Positions 44,350 to 53,877 of a stretch of 64,000 nt of DNA are shown here, piece by piece. The position numbers and the translations under genes are program-made. The stretch is from Dyadobacter psychrophilus (GTDB lineage Bacteria > Bacteroidota > Bacteroidia > Cytophagales > Spirosomataceae). Where the stretch lies: assembly GCF_900167945.1 (NCBI RefSeq), contig NZ_FUZA01000007.1, forward strand, positions 1 through 64,000. The letters run 5' to 3'. How positions within the stretch are numbered: position 1 is the first letter of the stretch; each line of letters starts with the position of its first letter. Below the pieces are notes generated by a model. It did not search any database. It worked only from the letters and a program-made list of their open reading frames with translations, and was not told where the DNA came from.

Positions 44350-45006
44350 ATGGAATTTTTAACGCAGTTCGTCGATTTTTTCCTTCATCTCGACAAGCAT
44401 TTGTTCAATATAGTTGAGGAATACGGCACTTTGACTTACGTAATCTTGTTCCTGATCGTTTTCACGGAAACCGGCCTTGTAATCATGCCGCTGCTGCCTG
44501 GCGACTCGCTTTTATTTGCTGCGGGTGCCATTGCTGCTAATGAAGGAACCGGCCTGAATGTGTGGCTGATCATCATTATCCTGATCGTTGCGGCGCTGAT
44601 GGGTGATAATGTTAATTATTTTACAGGCAAAAAATTTGGCGGGGAAATCAAGAAACGGGAACGCATCCTGTTCCTGAAAAGAGAATATCTTGAAAAAACT
44701 GAAGCATTTTACGAAAAGCATGGTGGAAGCACAGTTATCATGGCGCGTTTTATTCCAATCGTTCGTACAGTTGCGCCTTTCGTTGCTGGCGCAGGAAGTA
44801 TGAATTATTCCAAATACATTGTTTACTGCGTGATCGGTGCGATCCTTTGGGTGCCTTCGCTTACGCTGTTGGGTTATTTCTTCGGAAATATGGAGATTGT
44901 TAAAAACAACTTTGAATTGGTGATCTTCGGAATTATCGGATTCTCGATCCTTCCAATGATTTTCCAATATCTGAAAAGCAGATTTACCAAGCCAAATGTG
45001 GCGTAA
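44350..45006 (+). CDS. DedA family membrane protein
   Basis: 218 aa with about five hydrophobic segments. The DedA signature includes FTETGLVIMPLLPGDSLLF at about 38-56, a re-entrant segment, and the motif MARFIPIVRTVAPFVAGAGSM at about 135-155 with the two conserved arginines. DedA/VTT proteins are linked to flipping of lipids such as undecaprenyl phosphate and to envelope homeostasis. It follows the ComA-like gene by 43 bp in the same direction and ends at a strong bidirectional hairpin. Confidence 0.93.
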   Translation: MEFLTQFVDFFLHLDKHLFNIVEEYGTLTYVILFLIVFTETGLVIMPLLPGDSLLFAAGAIAANEGTGLNVWLIIIILIVAALMGDNVNYFTGKKFGGEIKKRERILFLKREYLEKTEAFYEKHGGSTVIMARFIPIVRTVAPFVAGAGSMNYSKYIVYCVIGAILWVPSLTLLGYFFGNMEIVKNNFELVIFGIIGFSILPMIFQYLKSRFTKPNVA

Positions 45007-45032
45007 TTTGGCTTTTGGCTTTTGGCATACAT

Positions 45033-45084
45033 ATAAAATGAGAACGCCTCGTAACATTGCTGTTACGAGGCGTTCTCATTTTAT
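45033..45084. terminator. bidirectional terminator between dedA and guaB
   Basis: A perfect 24-bp inverted repeat (45033-45056 and 45061-45084) with a 4-nt loop TTGC. Each strand ends its stem in an A/T run, so it can stop transcription from dedA rightward and from guaB leftward. It is the strongest hairpin in the window. Confidence 0.93.
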
Positions 45085-45103
45085 GTCAATTCGAACTTAA
45101 TGC

Positions 45104-46579
45104 TTACGATTTCGAAGAATAGTTCGGCGCTTCTTTCTGGATCATTACATCGTGCGGATGGCTTTCCTTCACGCCGGCTGATGTAATTTTCACAAACTGG
45201 GCTTTTTGCAATGATGCAATGTCACCCGCTCCGCAGTAACCCATTCCCGCTTTCAAGCCTCCTACCATCTGGTAAACGATCTCGGAAACTTTGCCTTTGA
45301 AAGGAACCCGTCCAACGATTCCTTCCGGAACCAATTTTTTCACATCGTCCTCAGCATCCTGGAAATAACGATCTTTCGAACCATCTTCCATTGCTTCTAC
45401 TGAACCCATTCCGCGATAAGCTTTGAACTTCCGGCCTTCGTAAATCACGATCTCTCCCGGCGCTTCATCACTTCCTGCGAGCATGGAACCGATCATAATG
45501 GTGCTTGCACCGCCGGCCAATGCTTTGGTCATGTCCCCTGAGAAACGAATTCCACCGTCCGCAATAACCGGAACATCTGTGTCTTTCAATGCTTCTGCTG
45601 CCCACATGACGGCAGTAAGCTGCGGAACGCCAATTCCGGCAATGATGCGTGTTGTGCAAATACTTCCCGGGCCAACGCCCACTTTCACCGCATCCGCACC
45701 GGCATCTGCCAAAGCCTTCGCTCCTTCTCCCGTTGCCACGTTTCCAGCGATGACGTCCAGTTTTGGGAATTGCTTTTTAACAGATTTCAATGCTTCAATA
45801 ACACCAAATGAATGTCCGTGAGCCGTGTCGAGACTAATTACGTCCACACCAGCTTTCACCAATGCTTCAACTCTTTTCAAAAGATCTGCCGTCACGCCAA
45901 CCGCAGCACCTACACGCAGGCGGCCGTATTCGTCCTTACATGCATTCGGGTGCGATTTGCGTTTCAGGATATCCTTATACGTTATCAAACCCGTCAGTCT
46001 GTATTCTGAATCTACGATGGGAAGTTTTTCGATTTTGTATTCCTGAAGGATTTTTTCGGCATCATCTAGCGACAAACCATCGGAAGCGGTAATCAGCTTG
46101 TCCTTAGTCATAATGTCTGTCACAGGTTTTGCCATTTCCCTTTCGAAACGTAAATCCCTGTTAGTCAGGATGCCGATAAGCTTGTGATCTTTGTCGATAA
46201 CGGGAATCCCGCCGATTTTAAACTCGCGCATGATCTGGTGCGCATCGCCTAATGTAGCCGTATCAGAAAGGGTGATCGGGTCGAGGATCATGCCGCTTTC
46301 GGAGCGTTTTACTTTTCTAACCTGTTCAGCCTGAGCTTCCAGGCTCATATTTTTGTGAATAATCCCGATCCCTCCTTCCTGCGCCATGGCAATGGCCAGA
46401 TCGAATTCGGTAACGGTATCCATTGCAGCAGAAACAAGTGGAATGTTCAGCTCAATGTTACGAGTTAGCTTGGTTTTTGTTGTTGTGTTGCGAGGCAGAA
46501 TTTCTGAATAACCAGGTATTAGAAGAACGTCGTCGTACGTTAGCGCCTCGAAGAGGACTTTGGATGGGTCTGTGCTCAT
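45104..46579 (-). CDS. guaB: inosine-5'-monophosphate dehydrogenase
   Basis: 491 aa. Oxidises IMP to XMP with NAD, the committed step of GTP synthesis. The N-terminal YDDVLLIPGYSE motif, two CBS domains at about 95-205 and the TIM barrel are all present. The catalytic loop is GVGPGSICTTR with Cys308, and the flap follows with YRGMGS near 395. The CBS pair would bind adenine nucleotides for allosteric control. A consensus promoter lies just upstream. It is convergent with dedA. Confidence 0.96.
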   Translation of the reverse strand: MSTDPSKVLFEALTYDDVLLIPGYSEILPRNTTTKTKLTRNIELNIPLVSAAMDTVTEFDLAIAMAQEGGIGIIHKNMSLEAQAEQVRKVKRSESGMILDPITLSDTATLGDAHQIMREFKIGGIPVIDKDHKLIGILTNRDLRFEREMAKPVTDIMTKDKLITASDGLSLDDAEKILQEYKIEKLPIVDSEYRLTGLITYKDILKRKSHPNACKDEYGRLRVGAAVGVTADLLKRVEALVKAGVDVISLDTAHGHSFGVIEALKSVKKQFPKLDVIAGNVATGEGAKALADAGADAVKVGVGPGSICTTRIIAGIGVPQLTAVMWAAEALKDTDVPVIADGGIRFSGDMTKALAGGASTIMIGSMLAGSDEAPGEIVIYEGRKFKAYRGMGSVEAMEDGSKDRYFQDAEDDVKKLVPEGIVGRVPFKGKVSEIVYQMVGGLKAGMGYCGAGDIASLQKAQFVKITSAGVKESHPHDVMIQKEAPNYSSKS

Positions 46580-46607
46580 AGCAAATAAACTATTGTTATT
46601 TGCCGGG

Positions 46608-46639
46608 CAAAATTAAGAATAAGTTTGATGCCGACCAAA
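46608..46639 (-). promoter_or_regulatory. promoter of guaB
   Basis: On the minus strand TTTG (46636-46639), a 20-bp spacer and TAATTTTG (46608-46615) match the Bacteroidota consensus exactly. Transcription would start near 46601, about 22 bases before the guaB ATG. Confidence 0.7.
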
Positions 46640-46864
46640 CATTTTATCAAATGCCAAATATTAATTTTTTAAGAATCCAAAAATCCTCATCGCCTCCTGC
46701 GCCATGTATTCCCCCAATCACCACATTACCCATGTGACTAAAACGATCTGGGAAATGCGTATTTTTAAAAATTATTAAAAATATGATAAAATGGTTTAGG
46801 GGTTATTGCCGGTTCCTTGACTATAACTTAGCAGCCACAAACTCAGGCCACATTAACGGATCAG

Positions 46865-47419
46865 ATGAAGCAAACATTTACCGATGAACAACTGGTCGTT
46901 CAACTCTCCGAAAGCAATAAACGCGCTTTCGAAGAGATCTATGACCGTTATTGGTATAAGTTATTTTGCATTTCATTTCATCAGACAGGTTCCAGGGAAG
47001 AAGCGGAGGAATTGGTACACGACCTGTTTGAAAGTCTTTGGAAAAGAAGGTTGGAAAGCAACATTAATCATCTGAGTTCCTACCTCGTTATCGCATTGAA
47101 ATACTTGATTGTGAATCACATCAAATCACAGATTACCTGGCGAAAGTATCAGGAATATGTGCTTTTGAACAAGATGCACGAGATCTCGACAACAGAGGAA
47201 AATATTGAGTTCAATGATCTTTCCCAGGCCATTGACAAGGCAATGAAAAAACTGCCCGAAAAGACCAGCCGCGTGTTTCAGCTCAGCCGGTTTGAAAATC
47301 AGTCCGTTAAAAGCATTGCAAAAGAACTCCACATCTCAGAAAAAGCCGTGGAATATCACATAACCAAGTCTCTGAAAGTTTTGAAAGACAATCTTTGGAT
47401 TTATCAGACAGACAATTGA
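46865..47419 (+). CDS. ECF sigma factor, FecI-like Bacteroidota family
   Basis: 184 aa. Sigma region 2 at about 22-90 contains FEEIYDRYWYKLFCISFHQTGSREEAEELVHDLFESLWKRR. Region 4 at about 120-175 has LPEKTSRVFQLSRFENQSVKSIAKELHISEKAVEYHITKSLKVLKD. It is followed after 17 bp by a FecR anti-sigma gene and then by an STN-containing SusC, the standard three-part cell-surface signalling layout. When the transporter binds its ligand, the anti-sigma should release this factor to transcribe the downstream operon. Confidence 0.93.
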   Translation: MKQTFTDEQLVVQLSESNKRAFEEIYDRYWYKLFCISFHQTGSREEAEELVHDLFESLWKRRLESNINHLSSYLVIALKYLIVNHIKSQITWRKYQEYVLLNKMHEISTTEENIEFNDLSQAIDKAMKKLPEKTSRVFQLSRFENQSVKSIAKELHISEKAVEYHITKSLKVLKDNLWIYQTDN

Positions 47420-47436
47420 GAAGTTACCGCAAGCCA

Positions 47437-48438
47437 ATGAATCAATACGATTTTCAGAAAACCTTGAAAAAATACCTCGCCGGGCAGCAAACCCAGGAGG
47501 AAGAGGATTTTATTCTGGATCATTTCAAAAATAATCCAATGCAGGAAATGCCCGTTTTTGAAGATGATAAAGCTGTTATTGGAAAGCGCATTAAGAAAAA
47601 ACTGATCACTAACACGATCGGCGAGCCATTTTTAATCCGCATGAGGCCTTACCTGGCAGCTGCGGCTTCTGTTCTCGTTGTACTGGGATTTTGGTATTTT
47701 TTGGTTAAGAAAGATGCGCCTGAAACAGTTGCCGGACTCGATTTCGCACCTAATGACAGTGTGATTGAAATCAAAAATACATCAGGCAAATCGCAAAATG
47801 TTCCGTTGGAAGACGGCAGCATTGTGATCTTGCAAAAAAACAGCAGCCTTAGTTATCCGGAGCATTTCGGTAAGAAAAACCGACTCGTTTATTTACATGG
47901 AGAGGCCTTTTTTCAAATCAAAAGAAATTCGGCTAAACCTTTTATTGTATCAACCGGCACATTGGTGACGAAAGTGCTGGGGACCAGTTTTACAGTCAAA
48001 TCCTATGATGAATCTGCTTCTGTGGAAGTGCAGGTGAAGACGGGTCGGGTATCCGTTTACGAAGGAGCGGCTAACAACGTTGTGAACCGCAACGGCGTGA
48101 TCTTAACCCCAAATCAGAAAATTGTTTTTGATAAAAAATCCAAAAAAATAGAGCTTTCCATCATTGAAAATCCGATGCTGGTTATTCCCGTCAGCGAAAC
48201 CGAACATGGCTTCACTTTTTCCGAAGTCCCGGTTAAGAATGTTTTTTCGGCCCTGGAAAAATCTTACGGAATCGATATCGTGCTCGAAAACGATGCAACC
48301 GATTCCTGCCTTTTTACAGGCGATTTGAATGGACTAACCTTATTCCAGCAGCTTGATTTGATTTGTCAGTCGGCCAACATTACTTACGAAAGGCGAGGAA
48401 CGGCCCTGTTTGTGCAGGGCGCGGGATGCGGCGATTAG
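47437..48438 (+). CDS. FecR-type anti-sigma factor
   Basis: 333 aa from ATG 47437 (MNQYDFQKTLKKYLAGQQ), 17 bp after the sigma stop. An overlapping start at 47395 is open but less natural. The cytoplasmic N-terminal sigma-binding helices (about 1-60) are followed by one membrane helix at about 71-90. The periplasmic FecR domain spans about 115-215 (VPLEDGSIVILQKNSSLSYP, LVYLHGEAFFQI). DUF4974 spans about 260-330 (FTFSEVPVKNVFSALEKSYGIDIVLEN). DUF4974 is the part expected to contact the STN domain of the partner SusC. Confidence 0.93.
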   Translation: MNQYDFQKTLKKYLAGQQTQEEEDFILDHFKNNPMQEMPVFEDDKAVIGKRIKKKLITNTIGEPFLIRMRPYLAAAASVLVVLGFWYFLVKKDAPETVAGLDFAPNDSVIEIKNTSGKSQNVPLEDGSIVILQKNSSLSYPEHFGKKNRLVYLHGEAFFQIKRNSAKPFIVSTGTLVTKVLGTSFTVKSYDESASVEVQVKTGRVSVYEGAANNVVNRNGVILTPNQKIVFDKKSKKIELSIIENPMLVIPVSETEHGFTFSEVPVKNVFSALEKSYGIDIVLENDATDSCLFTGDLNGLTLFQQLDLICQSANITYERRGTALFVQGAGCGD

Positions 48439-48448
48439 TAAAAAAAAT

Positions 48449-48474
48449 GGCGATGATGCTCGAACATCACCGCC
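48449..48474 (+). promoter_or_regulatory. hairpin in the leader of the second susC gene
   Basis: A near-perfect stem of 10 bp with one A-C mismatch (48449-48458 and 48465-48474) and a 6-nt loop lies 11 bases after the FecR stop. There is no T-run after it. It may protect or attenuate the mRNA between the regulators and the transporter. Confidence 0.35.
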
Positions 48475-48546
48475 ACTATTACGCTGTTGTTACCAACAGT
48501 TTCATTGTTTGTCTTTGCGTTTGCGTTCACAAAAACCTTTAAAAAT

Positions 48547-51500
48547 ATGCATAAAAAAATACCCCTCAAAAGGGTTGTTTACAAGGTCATGAGTACTACG
48601 GCTAAACAACTGATTATTGCTATCTTATGCTGCGGCATTTCGTTCGCGCATACACTTCATGGGCAGGAATTGCTCAACAAGGAAATTTCGCTGAAAGTGG
48701 AATCGCTTGAAGTAAAAAAAGTGCTTCAAATGATCGAAAAGCAGGCGGATGTAAAGTTCGTATACAGCACATCGAGCATTCAAGGTTCTCAAAATACAAA
48801 CCTGAAAGAGGTTAAGGGATCATTAAACAATGTTTTGGATCAATTACTGACCCCTTTGAATGTTTCTTACGAAGTGGTTGGAAACTCCCGGATCCTGCTC
48901 AGAAAAAAGCCCCAAGCTCCGACCGGGAACGCACAAACAATGCAAAGCCAGGGGACCACAGCGGAGCGTAACATTACTGGAAAAGTGCTGGACGAAAAGG
49001 GTGCCGGACTTCCAGGTGTAAACATTTTGCTGGTAGGCAGCCAGCAGGGAACTTCGACCAATGAAAATGGCGATTACCGCATTGCTGTGCCTGATCAGAA
49101 TGCTACATTAAAATTCTCTTTCATCGGTTATGTAAGCCAGGAAATAGCTGTGGATAAAGACGTTATCAATGTTACGCTTGCTCCGGATGTCAGTGCGCTG
49201 AAAGAAGTAGTCGTGGTCGGTTACGGAACGCAGGAAAAGAAGGATGTTACGGGGGCGGTTTCTTCCGTTAAGGGTGCTGATTTTCAAAATCTACCTTCCG
49301 GCGGTGCGCAGCAAGCATTGCAAGGCCGTGCGGCCGGTGTGAACATTGTCCGTAATGGCGGCGCTCCCGGCGATGCTGGTTCTATCCAGATCCGCGGCTT
49401 TGGAACAGTTAACAATTCCTCACCATTGGTTGTTATCGACGGAATCCCGGCCGGAACGATGAATGATGTGAACCCGAATGACATTGAATCCATTGAAATT
49501 TTGAAAGATGCATCTGCATCTGCCATCTATGGAACAAGGGCAGCAAACGGCGTTATCCTCATCACCACGAAGCGCGGGAAATTTGACAATCCATTGTCAG
49601 TTACGGTAAACGCCTACGTCGGTGTTACAAACCGGATCAAATCGCTGGATGTGCTTACAGCGCCTCAGCTGGCAGAAACGAAGCAGAACGCATATAAAAA
49701 CGACGACCTGGACATTCCGGCGATCTGGAATGATAAACAATATCAGACGCAGCTTACAAACTGGCAGGAAGAACTTTTTAAGCAAGGTGTAACACGTAAT
49801 TATGACGCTTCACTGCGCGGCGGTGGCAAATATTCGTCTTTTGCTATTTCAGGTGGTTATTATAATGAAGACGGGATTATAGGAAAGTCTAATTACACAC
49901 GTTACACTTTCCGGATCAATTCGGATCACAAAGTTGGATCAAGAATAAAAATTGGTCAGAACTTTCAATTTACCAACACTTCCAACACAGGGCCGGATAC
50001 CCAGTCGTCCCAAACCGGCTTGTTATTCAGCGCGATCCGCTTCCATCCGGGCTTGCCAGTTAGGAATGCAGACGGCTCTTATGGCTCAACACAAGGCCTC
50101 GGCGCTTTTGGAGACATTAACAACCCGATTTTCACAGTCGACACGCAGGATAAGGAGAATGTACGAAACCGTTTTCTGGGAAACCTGACGGGTGAGCTGG
50201 AAGTTTTGGAAGGATTAAAACTTCGCGCAAACCTGGCTATGGACGCGACTTTTTCCGACAGCCATACATTTGATATTAAAGTCAATGATCAGTTCCGGAC
50301 CAATTCTTACAACCAGCTAAGCCTGGGTCGTGACAAAACTTGGTCGTTCCTGCAGGAATATTTCTTGTCTTACGACAAAGCATTCGGCAAACATTCGCTG
50401 AGCGTTGTGGGCGGTTACACTTCTCAGACTTTCAACAGCATTTATTCAAATCAATGGGGCCGGGAGTTTTCCAGCGAGGATCCGTCTTTGCGCTACATGC
50501 AGTATGCGGGGATTATCGTTTCGGTTCCTTTGGCCAATGGCGGCAATGGTGGCCGGAGCTACGATGCGCTTGGATCGTGGTTTGGTAGGGTTAACTATTC
50601 TTTCAATGACCGTTATTTGTTTACGGCAACAATGCGTAGCGATGGTTCTTCCAAGTTTGCTCCCGGCAATCAATGGGGAGTTTTCCCGGCATTCTCGCTG
50701 GGATGGAGACTTTCAGAGGAAACATTCTTCAAGAACGCATTGCCCGTTTTCAGCAATTTCAAGCTGACTGGCGGCTGGGGACAGCTGGGTAACCAAAATG
50801 TGGCCTCATTACAATATCTCGCTCTGATCAACTCCACTTACCGTTATGCATTTGGCAACGGCGGTGTGCAAAATCAGGTTTCGGGAGCTGCGCAAAGCAG
50901 GCTGGCCAACTTGAACATTGGATGGGAAACGGCAGAAATGAGCAACTTCGGATTGGAAGCTGGTTTGTTTAAAAACAGCCTTTATTTCTCTGCAAACTAT
51001 TTTATCAAAGACACCAAGAAAATGCTGCTGGCGCCGCCATCGGTTGGCACAATCGGAAGCGCCACCATTCCGGATCAGAATGTTGGACAGCTCAGAAACC
51101 AGGGCCTGGAACTGGAAGCTTCTTACCGCCATACGGTTGGTGACGTAACATTCAATGTGAGCGGCAATGCCACATTTATCAAAAACAAGATCACCAAACT
51201 GGCAACGCCAGGCGGCTTTCTTGCTACGCAGCTTTACGGAAGGGGCCAGCAAGAAATTGTAAGAACGTACGAAGGCCATCCATATGGCACTTTTTACGGT
51301 TATAAAACGGATGGAATTTACCAAAATGCAGGTGAGATAGATCGTGACGCAAACATTGCCAACGATCCGCGCCGTGCGGACGGACAAATCAATCCGGGCG
51401 ATGTCCGCTTCGTTGACCTTAATAATGATGGCATTGTTGACGATCAGGACAGGACGATCATTGGCAGTCCTCAGCCCAAGATCAACTACGGCTTTTCGGC

Positions 51501-51981
51501 GGGAGCTAATTACAAAGGATTTGACCTGACATTGTTCTTTGTAGGCGTTGGCGGTGTTTCTATTTACAATGCCGACCGTATGCAAGGACTGGATGCAAGT
51601 TATCCGTTCAATCTTTACGCCGAAACTTTGAATAGCTGGAACGGCGAAGGTTCGAGCAACACGATTCCGCGCATGAGCATTAACAATACGAACCGGAATT
51701 ACCGCCCATCTGATCTCTTTGTGGAAAAAGGTGACTATCTGCGCCTGAAAAACCTCACGCTAGGATATGCAATCCCGAAGAATGCGATCAGCAAGCTGAA
51801 AATGACGCAAGCGCGGGTTTACGTGACTGGTCAAAACTTGTTGACATTTACAAAATACACTGGCTTGAACCCTGAGCTGGGATATGTTGGCAGCGGCGGC
51901 TCTTACAATCAGCTGAATGTGGATTACGCACAATATCCGCTAGCACGCACGTGGACGATTGGCGCCACCATTTCTTTCTAA
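48547..51981 (+). CDS. SusC/RagA family transporter with N-terminal STN signalling domain
   Basis: 1144 aa from ATG 48547 (MHKKIPLKR), or about 14 residues shorter from MSTTAKQL at 48589. A longer frame from 48487 is unlikely. The leader ends near LHGQ. The STN domain at about 42-120 (ISLKVESLEVKKVLQMIEKQADVKFVYSTSS) is the part that talks to FecR. A CarboxypepD_reg domain (about 138-220), the SusC plug (VVVVGYGTQEKKDVTGAVSSVKG, then IRGFGTVNNSSPLVVIDGIP) and a barrel ending TIGATISF follow. It both imports a ligand and signals its presence. SusD follows after 36 bp. Confidence 0.94.
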   Translation: MHKKIPLKRVVYKVMSTTAKQLIIAILCCGISFAHTLHGQELLNKEISLKVESLEVKKVLQMIEKQADVKFVYSTSSIQGSQNTNLKEVKGSLNNVLDQLLTPLNVSYEVVGNSRILLRKKPQAPTGNAQTMQSQGTTAERNITGKVLDEKGAGLPGVNILLVGSQQGTSTNENGDYRIAVPDQNATLKFSFIGYVSQEIAVDKDVINVTLAPDVSALKEVVVVGYGTQEKKDVTGAVSSVKGADFQNLPSGGAQQALQGRAAGVNIVRNGGAPGDAGSIQIRGFGTVNNSSPLVVIDGIPAGTMNDVNPNDIESIEILKDASASAIYGTRAANGVILITTKRGKFDNPLSVTVNAYVGVTNRIKSLDVLTAPQLAETKQNAYKNDDLDIPAIWNDKQYQTQLTNWQEELFKQGVTRNYDASLRGGGKYSSFAISGGYYNEDGIIGKSNYTRYTFRINSDHKVGSRIKIGQNFQFTNTSNTGPDTQSSQTGLLFSAIRFHPGLPVRNADGSYGSTQGLGAFGDINNPIFTVDTQDKENVRNRFLGNLTGELEVLEGLKLRANLAMDATFSDSHTFDIKVNDQFRTNSYNQLSLGRDKTWSFLQEYFLSYDKAFGKHSLSVVGGYTSQTFNSIYSNQWGREFSSEDPSLRYMQYAGIIVSVPLANGGNGGRSYDALGSWFGRVNYSFNDRYLFTATMRSDGSSKFAPGNQWGVFPAFSLGWRLSEETFFKNALPVFSNFKLTGGWGQLGNQNVASLQYLALINSTYRYAFGNGGVQNQVSGAAQSRLANLNIGWETAEMSNFGLEAGLFKNSLYFSANYFIKDTKKMLLAPPSVGTIGSATIPDQNVGQLRNQGLELEASYRHTVGDVTFNVSGNATFIKNKITKLATPGGFLATQLYGRGQQEIVRTYEGHPYGTFYGYKTDGIYQNAGEIDRDANIANDPRRADGQINPGDVRFVDLNNDGIVDDQDRTIIGSPQPKINYGFSAGANYKGFDLTLFFVGVGGVSIYNADRMQGLDASYPFNLYAETLNSWNGEGSSNTIPRMSINNTNRNYRPSDLFVEKGDYLRLKNLTLGYAIPKNAISKLKMTQARVYVTGQNLLTFTKYTGLNPELGYVGSGGSYNQLNVDYAQYPLARTWTIGATISF

Positions 51982-52017
51982 ACCCTAAGTTCAGACCAAA
52001 ACTGAAAGAATTTATTT

Positions 52018-53457
52018 ATGAAAAAGATAACAATACTATCCGGTTATATACTTCTGGCAATGCTCACGGGTTGTGATGATTTGCTCGAAACGACGCCTTA
52101 CGGGCAGGTTACTTCCCAGCAATACTGGCGAAATGGCGATGACGTGGTAGCGGCTGTCAATGCGGTTTATGCTCCCTTGCTTGACGAAGACGGCTTTGCG
52201 CATACGGAATACACATTTGATAACTGCTCAGACGACATGAACCGCGCAGGCGACCATTCGGACGAAACTGCGTTGGAAATGTTCACTTTTGACGCTTCCA
52301 ATTCGCATATCCTGGCCACGTGGAAAACCAAATATGAGGTAATTTCAAGAGCAAATGCAGTGCTCATCAATGCGCCGAAGGTTGATATGGACGAAACATT
52401 GCGTAACCGTAGCCTCGGCGAAGCTTACTTTCTGAGAGCGTTTGTTTATTGGAGACTTTCGCTGATTTACGGTGAAGTGCCCATTTTGCTTGAAGATGAT
52501 GCATTGGCATTGAATTTTAATAAACCAAAATCAACACTGGCGGAAGTGCGCGCACAAGCCGAGGCTGACTTTCTGAAAGCCGCTTCTTTGCTGCCAGTTT
52601 CCTATTCCGATGGCGAGGCGGGCCGCGTTACGCAGGGTTCTGCTTACGGATTTTTGACCAAATTATATGTTTACCAGGAGCAATGGGCAAAGGCGATTGA
52701 AGCGAGCACCAAAGTGACTTCCAACGCTGCTTACAAACTGGCAACCGGGTTTAACCAGAATTTCGAACTTGCAACTGAAAACAATCCTGAAATCCTTTTC
52801 TCTCTGCAATACGAAACCGGCTGGACAGCCGACAACTCCCCTACTTTTTACCACACGCCGCAAGCATTTGGCGGATGGGGTTTTCACGAGCCTATCGCGG
52901 ACCTTGTTCAGGAATATGAAAAGGGTGATGTACGTAAAACGTCATCTATTTTTAGTCCGGGCGATAAGGTGGACCGCAATGCGGCTGGCGTAGAAACATT
53001 CGAGGGAAGTATGACGCGTGTAACAGGTTATGCATTCAAAAAATATACGCAATTCGCAGAGAACGGTGATATGAGCCAAAGCTTGAACGCGCCATTTTTG
53101 AGAACGGCAGACGTTTATTTGCTGGCAGCCGAGGCAAAAATCCGCTCAGGTGCCAATGGAGACGCGGAATTGAATGCGGTCAGGAAACGTGCCGGGCTGG
53201 CTGCCATTACAGGCGCAACCATGAAAAACATCATGCACGAAAGACGCGTTGAACTGGCAGGCGAAAATGAAAGACACCAGGATCTGATGCGCTGGGACAA
53301 GGCAGGACTGATCGACATTACAGCACACTACAAGATCAACCGCGGACCGCACAAGCCTAGCAGAAACTTTATTAAACCAAAACATTACTATTTCCCATTG
53401 CCGCAGCGCGAAGTGGATTTAAGTAACGGCGTATTAATTCAGAACAGCAATTATTGA
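52018..53457 (+). CDS. RagB/SusD family nutrient uptake lipoprotein, second copy
   Basis: 479 aa. The lipobox is LAMLTGCDDLLE, with Cys19 as the likely lipidated residue. SusD features include SRANAVLINAPKVD, RSLGEAYFLRAFVYWRLSLIYGEVPIL, GSAYGFLTKLYVYQEQWAKAIEAS and the C-terminal MHERRVELAGENERHQDLMRWDKAGLI ending in LPQREVDLSNGVLIQNSNY. It pairs with the STN-containing SusC. No glycosidase, sulfatase or peptidase is adjacent, so the substrate cannot be guessed from this locus. Confidence 0.93.
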   Translation: MKKITILSGYILLAMLTGCDDLLETTPYGQVTSQQYWRNGDDVVAAVNAVYAPLLDEDGFAHTEYTFDNCSDDMNRAGDHSDETALEMFTFDASNSHILATWKTKYEVISRANAVLINAPKVDMDETLRNRSLGEAYFLRAFVYWRLSLIYGEVPILLEDDALALNFNKPKSTLAEVRAQAEADFLKAASLLPVSYSDGEAGRVTQGSAYGFLTKLYVYQEQWAKAIEASTKVTSNAAYKLATGFNQNFELATENNPEILFSLQYETGWTADNSPTFYHTPQAFGGWGFHEPIADLVQEYEKGDVRKTSSIFSPGDKVDRNAAGVETFEGSMTRVTGYAFKKYTQFAENGDMSQSLNAPFLRTADVYLLAAEAKIRSGANGDAELNAVRKRAGLAAITGATMKNIMHERRVELAGENERHQDLMRWDKAGLIDITAHYKINRGPHKPSRNFIKPKHYYFPLPQREVDLSNGVLIQNSNY

Positions 53458-53460
53458 GTT

Positions 53461-53877
53461 TTGATCAAAAAAGAATTATTATTGATTTGCCTGCTTGTCT
53501 TTTTTACGGGATGCTCTTCCCGTGAAAAAGACATTGTAGGTTTATGGAGGACCGATTCCATTGCTAACTATGTGAATGGATTCAGTTTTACCAATAATAC
53601 AAAAGACGCACATTGGTCCTACTTCGATTATAGGGCAGACGGAACGCTTTTCCAGAGGCGTAAAGGCGAATACCGAAAATCACGTTACAAGCTCGTATCA
53701 GCCGATTCGCTGGTTTATACAGATTCAACTGGAAAGGTGGTGAACGGTTATAAGATACTGGATTTGAACGACCAGACTATGGTTTTGAAAAAATCCCAAA
53801 AACCTTACTTTTCAGGCAAAAACCAGGAGTTGTACGAGATTAGATATTTCTCAAAAGCAGTCCCAAAAGGCAAATAA
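53461..53877 (+). CDS. small hypothetical lipoprotein
   Basis: 138 aa from a TTG start at 53461, only 3 bp after the susD stop. No ATG is available near. The leader ICLLVFFTGCSSREK has a clear lipobox. The mature part has lipocalin-like strand features (IVGLWRTDSIANY, HWSYFDYRADGTLFQRRKGEYR, YKLVSADSLVYTDSTGK), a pattern common in short Bacteroidota lipoproteins with a lipocalin-like domain. It abuts the convergent gldE stop with no spacing. It is likely an accessory surface protein of the SusCD locus. Confidence 0.7.
   Translation: MIKKELLLICLLVFFTGCSSREKDIVGLWRTDSIANYVNGFSFTNNTKDAHWSYFDYRADGTLFQRRKGEYRKSRYKLVSADSLVYTDSTGKVVNGYKILDLNDQTMVLKKSQKPYFSGKNQELYEIRYFSKAVPKGK

Noticed and set aside
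44512..45057. A 181-codon frame on the minus strand opposite dedA
   Set aside because: It begins inside the bidirectional terminator and lies opposite a well-supported DedA protein.
50809..51585. A 258-codon frame on the minus strand inside the second susC
   Set aside because: It mirrors the codon structure of the SusC barrel and has no family motifs.
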